Notes: a model not told the origin generated them from the letters alone. 60,000 nt of DNA from Polytrichum commune (GCA_950295325.1 OX485805.1:10852501-10912500); one strand, 5' to 3'; counted from the stretch's first letter, positions 35,901 through 47,730 are shown. Numbers and translations are program-made.

Positions 35901-36375
35901 TTTTCCTGGATTTTTTTTGATAAACTAAAATTAACCTTCAACTCAATGGGACTTTTCGTTGAGAGGTGGTCCCTTCTGACTTTCCGTTGATTGTCTCTCA
36001 TTGTGATAATTTCTTTCCACTTGTGCTGCATGCTTGGAAGTAGAGTTTGAGTTTGAATGAAGAGGAAGCTGTTTTGAATACGTGAGTGGCAAACTCATTT
36101 AATCACCTCTTGGCATGCCAAAATGAATTGGAACCTCAATGAAATGATATAGAATGAATTTTGTATAAACCCGCACACTAATCTTAGCATGCACATGCAA
36201 ACTTATGAACTTACAAAAATTCATGTTGAGATAGTGTTCAGGTAAACTTGAAAAACTTGAAAATCTCTATAGAGAGTAGATTTGTATCTAATCACTTGTG
36301 GCATGGCACTTTCTTATTAGTAGATTCACGTTTTGTGTTCATTATGTGCCAGGTGGAACTATTGTGAACGCTTAA
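32989..36375 (+). CDS. Glucose/ribitol dehydrogenase-like SDR with N-terminal extension, 6 exons
   Basis: Exons: 32989-33249, 34085-34306, 34667-34821, 35025-35194, 35697-35882, 36353-36375, all GT-AG, giving 338 residues. This is a classical/extended-type short-chain dehydrogenase like plant 'glucose and ribitol dehydrogenase homologs'. It has GRVALITGGDSGIGRAV (NAD(P)-binding TGxxxGxG at 94-101), ATVAFTYLPG, VDLGFDENCKK, VNNAGEQH (NNAG 178-181), catalytic Ser 230, Tyr 243 and Lys 247 (DYTATKGA), VAPGPVWTPLIP, and SYFTGQCLHPNGGTIVNA at the end. The HPGKEHEMDP motif before the Rossmann fold is characteristic. About 50 extra N-terminal residues, rich in Ser and Arg, look like an organelle targeting peptide. 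Substrate is inferred from the family only. Confidence 0.93.
35335..35680 (+). repeat. Dispersed repeat family B copy in SDR intron 4
   Basis: It shows the same order of blocks as the copies in the ATPase intron (ATTTGATTGATATGTG, ACATATATGACCACC, GATCTTCACTTTGAGAAT, ATTATGAGGAAAGT, then AATCATCTAAGCCC). It ends less than 30 bases before the intron's 3' splice site. Confidence 0.7.
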
Positions 36376-37289
36376 GCTCCACAACATATGGGGAACAAGC
36401 TGCATTACACCTGGTTATCAATGACGACCATCACTTATTGCGGAATATAATGGAGATTGATGTAATCAATAGAATGTTGGCAGTTATTGTAAAATTTTGT
36501 GAACAGGTTTGTATAGAGTTGGGCCTTCTTGTGAGATTGGTCCTCTGAACATTTTCCTGTGGAAAGAATAATATATTGAACAGTGTTCAGTTTGATCACC
36601 AATTACTGCAAAGAAATCTGTATGTTCATCATACTTGAATGGTTGTGCTAATTTCTGTCGCACAAAATGTTCACATTACAAAGTTTGTCTTCTAAATGGC
36701 TTACAAAAATCTATAACCAAAGGTTTGTCTTAGATCTGAAACGGGTAAATATCTAAATGGATTTTCTCCATTGCAAAATGTTCTACTGAAGGGGGAAGTA
36801 ACAACACTAAATATGATATTTCAATGTCACTTACTATTTGAAATTACGAAATGCTATATTTACTCATATTGCAGATCAACAAAACCACACCTCAAATCCT
36901 CTCAATTTGGCATTAAACTTTTTGGAAATGGAAAATACTAAACAATAAAATGTCAGCTGGATACATTGTATATTTCACCTTCATCTTACATGGTTGTCAT
37001 GGATGTTTAGCCAAGTATATGACTGAATTATATATTATTCATAAGGCTCCAATTATGAGGCCGTTTAATTAAATAATCTGACCTTGTCAATGTTTATTCA
37101 TATAACCTTTGAACCTATAAACCCTGTAAAATCATATTGCAAAATCATCACTACTCTGAACATTTGATTAGAGTGGCATCAAAATGGGCTTGACTATGTC
37201 AGTTAGCATGTAGCACAAAATGTCATATGGCACCTTCTCCAAATACTATCTGTTAATTGTAGAAGAACTATACTATATATTGTATTTAC
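36376..37289. other. 3' flank of SDR gene and AT-rich spacer
   Basis: It includes the SDR 3' untranslated region (AATAATA-like signals near 36566) and then AT-rich sequence. No gene, RNA or clear repeat is seen. Confidence 0.5.
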
Positions 37290-37460
37290 TATCACTATTT
37301 CTGTTTGTCTTGCTCAATATGAATGTAAGTTGCCCATGTAGTATCATTAACATTATTTGTTATCCCTGAAAAAATCGGGCATTATAAATTTACAGTATAA
37401 TGTTGCATATACTGCCACTTAGTAAGTGATTTTTCATTCAATTTTCAAACTTGTCCATAA
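37290..37460. repeat. Dispersed repeat family C, copy 1
   Basis: It shares TTGTCTTGCTCAATA, then TTAACATTATTTGTTAT-like, GGGCATTATA, and AAGTGATTTTTCATTCAA with 38385-38565. An inverted partial copy lies at 57105-57190. No coding. Confidence 0.6.
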
Positions 37461-37511
37461 GCAGTATCACTAAAAAGGTTTTCAGTGACGTGACACTAAG
37501 TACCATAATTA

Positions 37512-38010
37512 GGGCCATTTCGCACACGAGACTGAGTGCCCATGGCCATTACACTTGGAGCACTCTCATTGGTGGAAAAGGCAGAGCCGGTCCAAGTTCG
37601 CTTCACACTATGCTTGAGGGACCAACAGAGTATGTGAATGCAAGATGGATGTAAAGTCTACATGGATTCCTACATGCCATCCAATGGATCGTGTTTCATG
37701 GTCACTTGGACTATTTTCCAAAACCGTCTCTTGGAGGTAGGCCTAACACAAAACCGGGAGACCATGGCACTCTAAACGCTTACAACCGTCGATTTATTCT
37801 ATTTTATCATGTGTGAGGACCCGCATGAATAGAAATTCATTGAAGTAGCATTTGGTTGAGGCTCTGGTCACATATGACTTCACACTACACTTGAGAGTCT
37901 GTGATCACACTACATGATTTTAGAGGTGTGTTGGGATGGCCTTTGGACACTTTCTTTTGGGCTTTCACAATTTCATGGTCACGGCTCTTGGCTCGTGTGT
38001 GAAGTGGCCT
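37512..38010. mobile_element. Tourist/Harbinger-like MITE, copy 2
   Basis: A 499-bp element aligning end to end, inverted, with 26607-27103. Ends are GGGCCATTTCGCACACGAG at left and the complement of AGGCCACTTCACACACGAG at right. It is flanked by TTA (37509-37511 and 38011-38013), the classic 3-bp duplication of PIF/Harbinger-derived MITEs. It sits between two copies of repeat family C. Confidence 0.82.
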
Positions 38011-38384
38011 TTAGTGTGGTGACCGGATGATTGTATAATAATCCTTAATTAAGTTCGAGAATATAAGGGGCCCATCATTTTTGGATGTAACTTGGATAGT
38101 GCCCTTGTAAAAAAAATGTGTACTACTGCACGCATGTAATGAATAAATATGTTTATGACCACATGGGTGACATCAATTGTGTCATAAGGTGGGGAGTTAT
38201 TACCATTGTCTTGTAATGTTTGTTTAATGTTATAGCCAAACGATTATAAAACTATAATACAAATAAATGACATTATGTGTGTTGCACACAAAGCTCGGTG
38301 AGAGTCTTTCAAAACTTGCTAAGGTAAATAAGTCTTAAACGGTTACTTTTTCTGCACAGGGCGTAACTACACTAATATTTAGTG

Positions 38385-38565
38385 TCACCAATTGTAATTG
38401 TCTTGCTCAATAATAATTGTAAACTACAGTATAGTGTCACCAACACTAAATGTTAACCCAACATTGTTTGTCATTCCTTGTAAACTTTTGGGGGATTAAG
38501 CATTTATAGTTTTGCAATTATTGTTACTTACCAAGTGATTTTTCATCCAAATTTCAATCATCCAT
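38385..38565. repeat. Dispersed repeat family C, copy 2
   Basis: Direct-orientation relative of 37290-37460, with the same blocks (CTTGCTCAATA, then ACACTAAATGTTAACC, CATTGTTTGTCATTCC, AAGTGATTTTTCATCCAA). Confidence 0.6.
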
Positions 38566-38704
38566 GACAATGTTTCATCGCAAGTCGTTGAGAAGAGAAG
38601 GTAGAGCTTTTGGTCCAATGGATGAACTCATCCATCATCCATGACAATGTTTGTTCACTTATTCATTAGAAAAGTTACCATAGTGACATTAAATACCATA
38701 TGAC

Positions 38705-39185
38705 ACTAAATATCATATTTAGTGTACATACCTAGGCATGTCGAAGTGTCATGTTTGCTAATTGCCAAAATGATACTACATGTCAACATAAGTAAATTAT
38801 GTGTAACTGAAATTATTTGCATTTTGACACCTAGTGTAGTATATTGGATACTTGAGATGATGGTTTTGTGTTCTAGTATGCAAGTGGGAGATATTATTGA
38901 GCATACTAATCGCCATTGCCATGTGTTTAGATTTTAGTAGGCAAGAGGAAGATATTCTCCAGCGTAGTAATGGCAAGTGTCGTTTGTGTACTCTTTAGGC
39001 AACTTGTAGACCATTGTGTAACATACACCTCATAACACTATTGAACATGCTCATGCCATGATATTAATAAGCACACTTGGATGATGAGTGTCATGAGGTG
39101 ACACTAATGATGAAGTTGTTGATCATCATTGTAACTTGGCGTTCACCTTAAAATAGGGTAAGTGACACGAACCATGCGATTAGTA
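38705..39185. repeat. Dispersed repeat family A copy
   Basis: It shares a long ordered series of blocks with 46890-47330 and the later part with 51470-51720: GTGTCATGTTTGCTAATTG, CACCTAGTGTAGTATATTGG, GAGATATTATTGAGCATACT, ATTGAACATGCTCATGCC, GTGTCATGAGGTGACACTAA, AAAATAGGGTAAGTGACAC. It is non-coding and diverged. Confidence 0.7.
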
Positions 39186-39229
39186 CATGATGGGTAGTAA
39201 ATCCAAATTGAGACCATAGCAACTTTACT

Positions 39230-39510
39230 CATGGTTTTTTTGGCTCATACAAATATGTGTTTCATTAGTAAAGTGAAGATTCTCATGCTCATTAAGTGGT
39301 CATATAGGCCCCTCCCCCTCCCCCTCCCCCTCAAATATGTTGACTATTAAACCAGGTTATTGTATTTTGAACACACAGTCCAATCACTTTCAAAGACATG
39401 TCTTTTTGGTATCCGTTTTGGGAGCCATACCAAACTACATACCACTCAAATGTAGATATCCTAACAAAGAAGTATAAGCGAATAAGAGTTGTCTACCTTA
39501 CTTCTTGTAC
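39230..39510 (-). repeat. Dispersed repeat family B, inverted copy
   Basis: Reverse complement of part of family B (AAAGTGAAGATTCTCATGCT, CAGTCCAATCACTTTCAAAG, CATACCACTCAAATGTAGAT). It contains an inserted C-rich run of CCCCCT units near 39303-39330. Confidence 0.65.
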
Positions 39511-40025
39511 AACACATTATGTTTATGACGAATGTGCATTAAAGAAAACAAATCTTGTAGGAATTAGAAACTCCATCCACCTACAAAAGTTAAATCTTAA
39601 TACATGGAAAGTCACATCGGCTGAATTAAGGTGAGTTTACAGTAGGGTCCAAGACCAAAAAAACTATCATATTTAGCAATTATATTGGCCAAGAGTCAAG
39701 TTTTGGACCCAAGACGTTTACACTAGGGTCTAGGTCCAAGATATGAAACAATAATGTGGCAGTAATGTGGCATCACTTTCATGTCATATATTGATAGTTT
39801 CCTTTCCAAGGTGAACATCTTGAATAAATGCCGATCAATCGACACATGTTTCCCTCAAGGGGCGCATATGATTGGTTGGAAATATTCAATGCACTCAAAT
39901 ACCTCCATTGTGATTGGATGGGCCATATTGGTAGGGCTCTAAGTGAAGGTCACTTGAGCTTACTTTGATTCTCATGGTACCCTCCCATTTCTTAGAGTAC
40001 ATTTAAAATCAAACCAACTACACCC
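39511..40025. other. Intergenic, no gene seen
   Basis: No gene is supported. GTTTACAGTAGGGTCCAAG near 39636 and GTTTACACTAGGGTCTAGG near 39717 are short direct repeats. Confidence 0.45.
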
Positions 40026-40276
40026 GTTTTGTCTAATTAGTGTGGGCCACACTAATTCCCACATTGTTTTAATTAATAATTTCAAGTGGCCCACTATAAT
40101 TCCCAATATGAAAAAATGGTGTGGTTGTTTTCGTCTGCGTATTTGGATGAAATTTTAAGGCAAGGCAAGTGCTACAAAATTACTAATGTTAACCAAGGGA
40201 AGAACTATAAAATTCTTGTGGGCCACACTAAATTCCAACCCACATGAATTTCCCACTCATCCTAATTACACAAAAC
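40026..40276. mobile_element. Possible small TIR element
   Basis: Inverted 15-base ends (GTTTTGTCTAATTAG at 40026-40040, complement of CTAATTACACAAAAC at 40262-40276). Internal GTGGGCCACACTAA blocks occur at both sides. No clear target duplication, so the call is tentative. Confidence 0.4.
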
Positions 40277-40679
40277 AATGTAGCAAATGAAGCAACACCA
40301 TAATTAACGACATTGACGACATCAAAGTCACAAATTTGTTTTCTTCGGGAGTTTGAACTTGAAAGCCAAACCCGAATCTCGAATCCCTAGCTTGGGTCAA
40401 AATTAAGGTCCAACATTGACTGTTATTTACAACAAAAGATTTGATGTTGCACTCATAGGTTGTGAATATACCAACCATTGTAAATAAGAAGATAATGAAC
40501 ATGAAGGCTTTAAGAAAATATGTGGCATACAAAGATAATGCCAAACTGGATTGGTGTGACTGAGAGACACTTCACCCTTGATCAAAAGACACGAACATGT
40601 ACATGTAAACTTGATTCAATATGCCTATATGCCATTAAATTTGTAATTCTAGAATCATAATATATAATATTTCACGATT

Positions 40680-40870
40680 ACTCCATTTTTTCATGGATGG
40701 AAGAGCCACGAATATCCTTGAAAATATAAAATGTCAACTTGGGATGAATATGTATAAACTTGGGATGATAAATTGTACAACTATCCATATGTGGCTCCGT
40801 TACTCCAACGGTCGTAGCCAATGCTCCTCTCTCTTGAAATTTTGAAATGAAAATCATTGCCATAGTAAAC
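40680..40870. repeat. Dispersed repeat family D, copy 1
   Basis: It shares GGATGAATATGTATA, TTGTACAACTATCCATATG, GTGGCTCCGTTACTCCAACG, GTAGCCAATGCTCCTCTC and CTTGAAATTTTGAAAT with 55880-56098 in the same orientation. No coding. Confidence 0.65.
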
Positions 40871-40879
40871 TTTTCACCT

Positions 40880-42692
40880 GCATTTATCACAGCATGATTT
40901 TAATATCCCGTTTCTTAAAATATAAGACATGTCCAAGAAGACAACATTTCTACAGTGGTTGCAACTTCTGCAACATGTGTCATAGTCCCTGAAAAGTGTA
41001 AGTTTTGTGTCCTTTTTGTGTGGGAAAGGACCCTCTTTCCTACTAGTGTTCCAAGCGAAAGAAGACTAAAATCTTTGGGTGTGTTTCTTTGAAACCCGGG
41101 TCGACCTTCCAATTGAATCCCCCAAGTCCTTGAAAGGACGAATGTCCTCGCGCACATTTACATTCGGTTGGTTCCAATTGTACAATATTAATTCGGGAAT
41201 GCACTTTTCATGCAAGGTGGAAGGAAGTGATTATTTAGGTGCACGAAATTACCTATTGTAGTACCTTGGCCATTTTGACATAGGCATGTCAACCACAAAG
41301 AGACATAAACACTATAATAACGACATATAATGAAATATGGCGGAGACAAATATTGTATACGATCATAAGTTTGCGTGGGTGAAAACAATCTAAGGTAATA
41401 GCTTTTCTCAAACCATGATGTGTGTGGGAAGGTATTCATGTTCTTTGTGACCGCACATTAGCTATCAACATATGAGTCTTAGGCAATTAACCTACATATA
41501 TGGAATAAATATGTAAACCCATCACTGTGGTACAATATATTTAAAGCTTTCCTAGTGACGCGTGACAACTTTTCAATGACAAGGGAGAATTGTCTAGGAT
41601 TCATACGCTCGTAGTGCCACCTAAGTAGAAATTAATGTGGGTTCATTGACCATGTATTGCCGTCGGTGACTTGAGGGTCACCTCTTGCCAAGGAAAGTGT
41701 TCTAAATCACTTAAATCATATCATCGAGTGGTTTCTCCCACTTGGCACAATGATTTTTATGTATATTTTAGGAAGAGATTAGTGCAAGTCCCAATAGATT
41801 TTGATTTCATATGGAGGAGAACGATGCTCTGAGGTGAATTTGATCCTTGTAGAAGTTCATTAAGACTTGAGAGCGAGGAGGCAAGTTTCTTGCTCTTGGG
41901 TGTTGCCACTTGTAAGATCAACTAGGGTTGAGGCATCCATAATCGACCAAGTCCATTTAGCTGCTCACTAGGGTCATGCACTCTCATAAGTGTTTTAATA
42001 ATTGTCGTAGCCAAAGAGTAGCATTGAGATGAGCGGTTATGGGTTAACCTATAGATTGACTAAGTGTAACCCTAAAATTTAAGCTTTGAAGTTTGACTCC
42101 TCATGTTGCTTCGTAACCCTATTACTCCTCCTAAATAAATGCAAAACCTCTTCTTTTATTGATTGTAGATGCCTCAACCTTATAATTAGCAATTTGGCAC
42201 CAACCCAAAGCAAACATGCTCCAAAGATGGCATTCAAGTTCAGTATGTGAGACACCCATTATCCAGTCAATGAACTTTAAGGGCCTCTAGAAGAGCCATA
42301 TGGATTTCCAACTTGAGAATTCGAATTCTCACATGTATGCTTTCCAAATTCTCACATGTGCTTATATTTTAATTAAGGTTCTACATCCATCCCATCATCC
42401 ACATTTAGAAGAAGAAAAACAAGATTTCATTAGTTGCCTGAATTTGATAACTTCACCTTTGCAACCATTGGATCTTCTCAAATTTTGCTGAAGTGATGAC
42501 TATTTTCTCCCCACACCTTCATTACAAAGTTGGCTTCTACGTGCAAGTGGTTGATAAAAAAATAATGTTGATGAGAGTGAGCTCAAATGCCCTTGACATA
42601 AAAAATGGTATGAAATTTCCAAGTTCATTCAAATCGTGCACCCCGGAGCAATAAAGGGTTAAACATTCACAAACATTTACTTGCATATTGTT
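40880..42692. other. Intergenic, no gene seen
   Basis: About 1.8 kb of mostly unique sequence with no open frame I can assign and no RNA gene. Short frames at 40915-41157 (-), 41188-41439 (-) and 42300-42491 (+) have no domain. Confidence 0.5.
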
Positions 42693-42700
42693 TAGGTTAC

Positions 42701-43382
42701 GTCAACAACAATAACCAAGATCAAACAGTCCCTAAATGGCTCATGGAATGTACATGCACACAAACAAGATGCCAATGCCACGCCAGACTAAGACCAGACA
42801 TCCTCTGCATACTGGGAGTCCCAAACCACACTCCAACACCCCTATTACCCTCACACACACATACCATACAATTCATCGAATTCACATACTACCACGAAAG
42901 GTTCCCCGAACAAGCAATCACACAAAAGCACGCCAAATACGACCCATTAATTAACGCTATACGAAACAAAGGATGGAAAACAAAGCCCCTTATCACTATT
43001 ACAGCATGAGTAAGAGGAGCTATACACGAACAATCCATTGAAAAACTAGATGACCTCAAAATCCCAAAGTCTAGCATCAAAAGCCTCATGAAAAACTTAC
43101 ATCAAAATGCCATTAAATACCTCACCTACCTTGTACTAAACAAAAGAAAACTTGATAATAAACAAAATACCGTTGCACCCCCTTAAAAAGGGACCAAACC
43201 TCATACCCTATTTGTTACTGTAGTTCTATATATTTTTTTAACTAATAAAGCCCACCTCTCAAAAAAGGCATAACTCCTCATGCTACGCAGCTACAACATG
43301 GTCCGCCATGTTAAGCATTTGGATAACGGGCTCACATTCATGCCGGTACAATGTATGGGCGTAATTTTTCTTTACTTTCTTC
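42701..43382 (+). mobile_element. LINE-C: short 5'-truncated LINE copy with target-site duplication
   Basis: A 682-bp copy of the last part of LINE-A, flanked by TAGGTTAC on both sides (42693-42700 and 43383-43390). Its open frame (42743-43009) encodes in one unbroken frame the cluster C-x-C-x4-C-x-C, then RPDILCILGVP, QFIEFT, KHAKYDPLI and GWKTKPLITITA. A TGA at about 43007 and then VRGAIHEQSIEKL and AIKYLTYLVLNKRKL follow. It preserves the region that in LINE-A is split by the TIR element, so it serves as the empty site. The 3' end is pyrimidine-rich (TTTTTCTTTACTTTCTTC), not poly(A). Confidence 0.85.
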
Positions 43383-43390
43383 TAGGTTAC

Positions 43391-45423
43391 CATCTAGAAC
43401 CACATGGTGTTGGGATAGGTTTTAGTGGAAATACAATTATCAAATATTTCCTCCTACATTTTGATTGTGCACTATGTGTAAACTTCAAACATGACATAAC
43501 AAAGTTAGATTTAAGGTGCAACTATGGAATATATTAGACATGTAACAACTCCATTGAATAGTATAGTAGGTATGTGGTCTTATTGTGGGCACTTCCAACT
43601 CCATCCCAAGCCTAAAATGAGAAGTGTTCCTCTTCCTATAAAATAATGCGCATACATAACACCACCAATGTTGCTTGACAAAGCTCCCAATGAACCCAAA
43701 AGAGGCCATGGACTTGGATCTACTAAATGTTAAGGATGCTTTTGAGAGACACTCGTAATTCATCCTGTGTTTTCTTTTTAGTCTAATTTATTTGAAACTT
43801 GAGAAACATAATCATCAGAAGAAGAAGAACTCTGGTCTCTCTAGGGAGGGGCCGGAGTGAATAGAGTGTATGTTCGTAGGACATCCTTGAGAAACATAAT
43901 CATCACAAGAAACAACCTCTGCAACAATAGATAGGGGCCAAGAAAGAAATATAAGCCCCTACCCCTTGAATAGTAACAAACAATTTTGAACATTGGATTG
44001 GATTAGGAATTATCTCATATGAATAGGGATTGCACATTACTATACTTGTCAATTCAAGTTGTGATATTTAAGATGATCTGGAAATGGCATAAGAAATAAA
44101 AGCAAAGATTTTTTTCTTCTTCTTCACCATAAGTGACCAAATAGGCCCTCCAAATTGTGTTCACAATTGAACCTAGAACCCACCTAGAATGGTTGCCTAA
44201 GATATTTGAGCACACATAGTCAAATCTCATCATGACATGTGTTTTTGGGGTGCCCATTCCTAACTACCAGCCCTATCATGTATCACTCATAAATATTTGA
44301 TTAAGAAGAATGACCACATAAATAAAGCCCATGTACATGCTTTACTTACCAACTCTTGAAGAGAATCCCTTTGTTAATTTTGAGGAAGATTTAAAGAAAA
44401 AAATTCCTAAGGGTGGGTTTACAATAACCCATTAAGGATCACAAGGTCCATATTTGGTTTTTTGTAAATTTTTGATTTAGTCCACATGCTCTATTTCATA
44501 ACCAAATAGTAATTTAGAACTACAAGGGGTCAGCCTTGCAAGGTTTTATCTTCTAGCCAAAAATACATTCATATGAAACTAATTTGCTATTTTTTACCTA
44601 GTAAGAATATGTTGACATACGGGGTTTTGGATAGGGTCTTCGACATTTTGGAGGCATTTTCACCTCGAGGCAAGTAAATGTGGATAGGTCCAATTGCAAC
44701 TAAAATGTGACCAAAACTTTGGAAAAAAAAAACATCACTTGTTTCTAAATACACGCATCTTATTTACAACTCAAATTTGAGTGCTTGGGAAACGTGTTTT
44801 TGATGGAATAAAATTGTCAAACAAATCCATATTTGACATGTTTCCAGAGCAAGCCTAGGGGACCCATAGTAAATAAACTCCAAACGTACTTAGTTTCTTT
44901 TTGTAGATGGGCTAACCTCGCATGCAGAGGTCCAGAAGGAAAAGGCCACATGAAAAATAATAATTCAACCATCAAGAAGGCAACAACAACCAAAAACTAG
45001 AGTTGGGCACCTCTTGGATTATCCAATCATTGGGATTTCACGGCCTAATCTCAACAATCAAAACAATCTCAAATGATGTAAAATCAAAATAGCAATGCCC
45101 TCGATACTACTATATCCAATCCATAACGATGATTTGTATAAACTCATGTTAACAAACCCCATTGAAGACTTGAAAGTTGTTGTAAGTTCTACTTCGCTCT
45201 ACACATGGTGGTGCTTTAGGGGTTAAGATCTAGAGGTCCAAAACACCCCATCATGGAGCCTCCATGGACCTCGCCTTTTAGACTCAAATTTGGACCCCAA
45301 AACATGAACTCTGGTTTCTCAAATTTGGTGGCATATTTTTTTGGGTTGAGACCAACAAAATCTAACATGAAAATGATGGCACATTAGCGCCAATTCATTT
45401 TCCCATACTTTGGACTTGGACAT
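43391..45423. other. Intergenic, no gene seen
   Basis: No gene is supported. A weak inverted relative of family B is possible near 44200-44320 (GTCAAATCTCATCATGACAT). Frames at 43485-43763 (-) and 44054-44257 (-) have no recognisable domain. Confidence 0.45.
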
Positions 45424-45747
45424 TACACAAAATATGATATTTAGTGTTTGATACACTAAATACGAATGCATACACTAAATATCAATAACCCAGTGAAAGT
45501 AAGTAACATTAGATGTAAACTCAAACACTAAACATCAACTATGGTAATATGTGGAAGTTACATGTTTGAATTTAGTGTTAGTACGGATATGAAAAAATAT
45601 ATATATAACAAGGGAGGTGGCAGTAGGGAAGGTAGCGGCACATTTATGTCTAACACTACTTGTCAAAGAATTGAAAACTAGTGTTGAGCATGGTAGGATG
45701 GTAACAACACTAAATGTATTCAAACACCAAATATCATATTTTGTGTA
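45424..45747. mobile_element. 324-bp TIR element (MITE)
   Basis: Ends are 28-base inverted repeats with one mismatch (starting TACACAAAATATGATATTTA; 45424-45451 and 45720-45747). The body carries several ACACTAAAT motifs in both orientations and a TA-repeat near 45597. TA at each tip may be the target duplication, which would suggest a Stowaway/mariner type. Confidence 0.7.
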
Positions 45748-46260
45748 GTGTAAAATTTTTACTCTCAATCAACAGGATTGCTCGGTCTTGGATTGTGGAG
45801 CTATTTTAGTATTGAACCACAATGTACACCCACCCTAAACTTTCATGATGCAAAACAATGAACGCCGATAACCGTGCGGCTAGTTACAAATGAACCAATT
45901 GAGTTTGAGAAATAAGCTATTGAAGTTTACAAGTCCACGGAAATTACCGATCATTTAAGAAGAATCTATGGAATATACCCCAAATTGGTAGAGAAATCCC
46001 GAAAGGTGCCAACATGTAACCGGTTGGAGTTCGGAAACACCGAGATCCGGCCGGTGTTGCCCAAAAATGCCCCCCCCCCCCCGGTCCATTGATGCTTAAT
46101 CGATGGGGGACAATGATGGATGCATTGAATGAGTGCAAGCACATTGAATGCGAGTTGCCTTGAATGTGGTGATTGAAAAGCTCCGGGCGGGGGCATGACC
46201 CCCATTAAATGTAATATTCGTGCTTTGAAGTCCCATCCACCACGGTCCGGTCCACCGTCA
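45748..46260. other. Intergenic, no gene seen
   Basis: It includes a run of 12 C at 46071-46082. Two overlapping - strand frames around 45944-46205 have no domain. Confidence 0.45.
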
Positions 46261-46880
46261 AGTCACCAATTGTGATTCGTCAAAAAGCTCACTCATCAAC
46301 TACATAGGAAAGTTCTAGTAAGCTAAAACCCCGCAAATCCCATTGGCTACCATCATGCATGTCTTTTTAGAACAAGAGCTCACCTCTAATACACCATTTA
46401 TGGTGTTTAGTGTCAAGTCACCAATCGTCATTCTTCAAAACTCTTACTCATCAACTACATAGGAAAGTTCTAGTAAGCTAAAACCCCGCAAATCCCATTG
46501 GCTACCATCATGCATGTCTTTTTAGAACAAGAGCTCACCTCTAATACACCATTTATGGTATTTAGCGTCAAGTCACCAATCGTCATTCGTCAAAAATCTT
46601 ACTCATCAACTACATAGGAAAGCTCTAGTAAGTTAAAACCCCGCAAACCCCATTGGCTACCATCATGCATGTCTTTTTAGAACAAGAGCTCACCTCTAAT
46701 AGACCATTTATGGTGTTTAATTTCAAGTCACCAATCGTCATTCTTAAAAAATCTTACTCATCAACTACATAGGAAAGTTCTAGTAAGCTAAAACCCCGCA
46801 AATTCCATTGGCTACCATCATGCATGTCTTTTTAGAACAAGAGCTCACCTCTAATACACCATTTACGGTGTTTAGTATCA
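46261..46880. repeat. Tandem array: 4 x 155-bp units
   Basis: AGTCACCAAT starts at 46261, 46416, 46571 and 46726, an exact 155-base period. Units are almost identical (TACATAGGAAAG, TAAAACCCCGCAAA, GGCTACCATCATGCATGTC, CAAGAGCTCACCTCTAATA, ACCATTTATGGTGTTTAG). Such low divergence means recent amplification. The last unit runs into a copy of family A. Confidence 0.92.
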
Positions 46881-46889
46881 CGTCCACTA

Positions 46890-47330
46890 TTTGCGAAGGG
46901 TTCAAAACTAGATGCCTAGAGGTCTCAAAGTGTCATGTCTGCTAATTGATAATACAATACTATTGGTCAACATAAGTGAATTATGTTATTGAAAAATTAG
47001 TTACATTGTGATATTTAGTGTAGCATGTCAAGGTACTTTAGACGATAGTTTTGAGTTTTAGTGCGCAAGGGGAAGATATTATTGAGCATACTAATGACAA
47101 GTGTCATGCTTTAGTCAATTGTAGATTGTTGTGCAACATAGGCATACCACCTCAATGACACTATTGAACATACTCATGCCAAGATAGTAGTGCATGAACT
47201 TGAACGCCAAGTGTCATGAGCTGACACCAATGATGAAGTTGGTCATTAGTGGAACCTAGCATACGCCTCAAAATAGGGTAATTGACATTCTTGCACATGT
47301 GACACTAAATACCAAAATAAGTGTAGTCTT
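46890..47330. repeat. Dispersed repeat family A copy
   Basis: Collinear with 38705-39185: AAGTGTCATGTCTGCTAATTG, AGATATTATTGAGCATACTA, ATTGAACATACTCATGCCAA, AAGTGTCATGAGCTGACACC, AAAATAGGGTAATTGACA, then GTGACACTAAATACC. Non-coding. Confidence 0.7.
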
Positions 47331-47344
47331 TCCGATTCCTACTA

Positions 47345-47730
47345 CTAATAGGTTCAGTTGCTTTTCTTATTAGGACACCTAAATTTTGAGTGGTGGGCAT
47401 GTGATTTGGTGTGGCTCCAATAACAGATACTAAAAAGACACGTATTTAAAAATGATTGAATTGTGTGCTCAAAATTTCACTAACTATTTTAGGCCCAAAA
47501 GTCAACAAAATTGGACAAGAAATGAGGGGATATGTATAACCATTTAATGAGCACGAGAATCTTCACTTTGGTCATGAATACGATGCTCATATGAACTCCG
47601 AAACTTATGAGGAAAGCGGCCACGACCTTGATTTGGATTTGCTAACAATCTCGCACCAGTTTCGTTCATATCCTTGGAGAAGTGGGCTAGCTTGGGAAAA
47701 AGATAACCATTCAAGACCCGTCGATGTTAG
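47345..47730 (+). repeat. Dispersed repeat family B copy
   Basis: Family B blocks in order: TTATTAGGACACCTAAATTT, GATTTGGTGTGGCTCCAA, GAGCACGAGAATCTTCACTT, CTTATGAGGAAAGC, GGATTTGCTAACAATCTCGC. The open frame here (47591-47866) is a chance product of the repeat. Confidence 0.7.

Noticed and set aside
46261-46880. CRISPR-like array
   Set aside because: Units are contiguous 155-base tandem copies without short repeats and variable spacers, in a plant genome.
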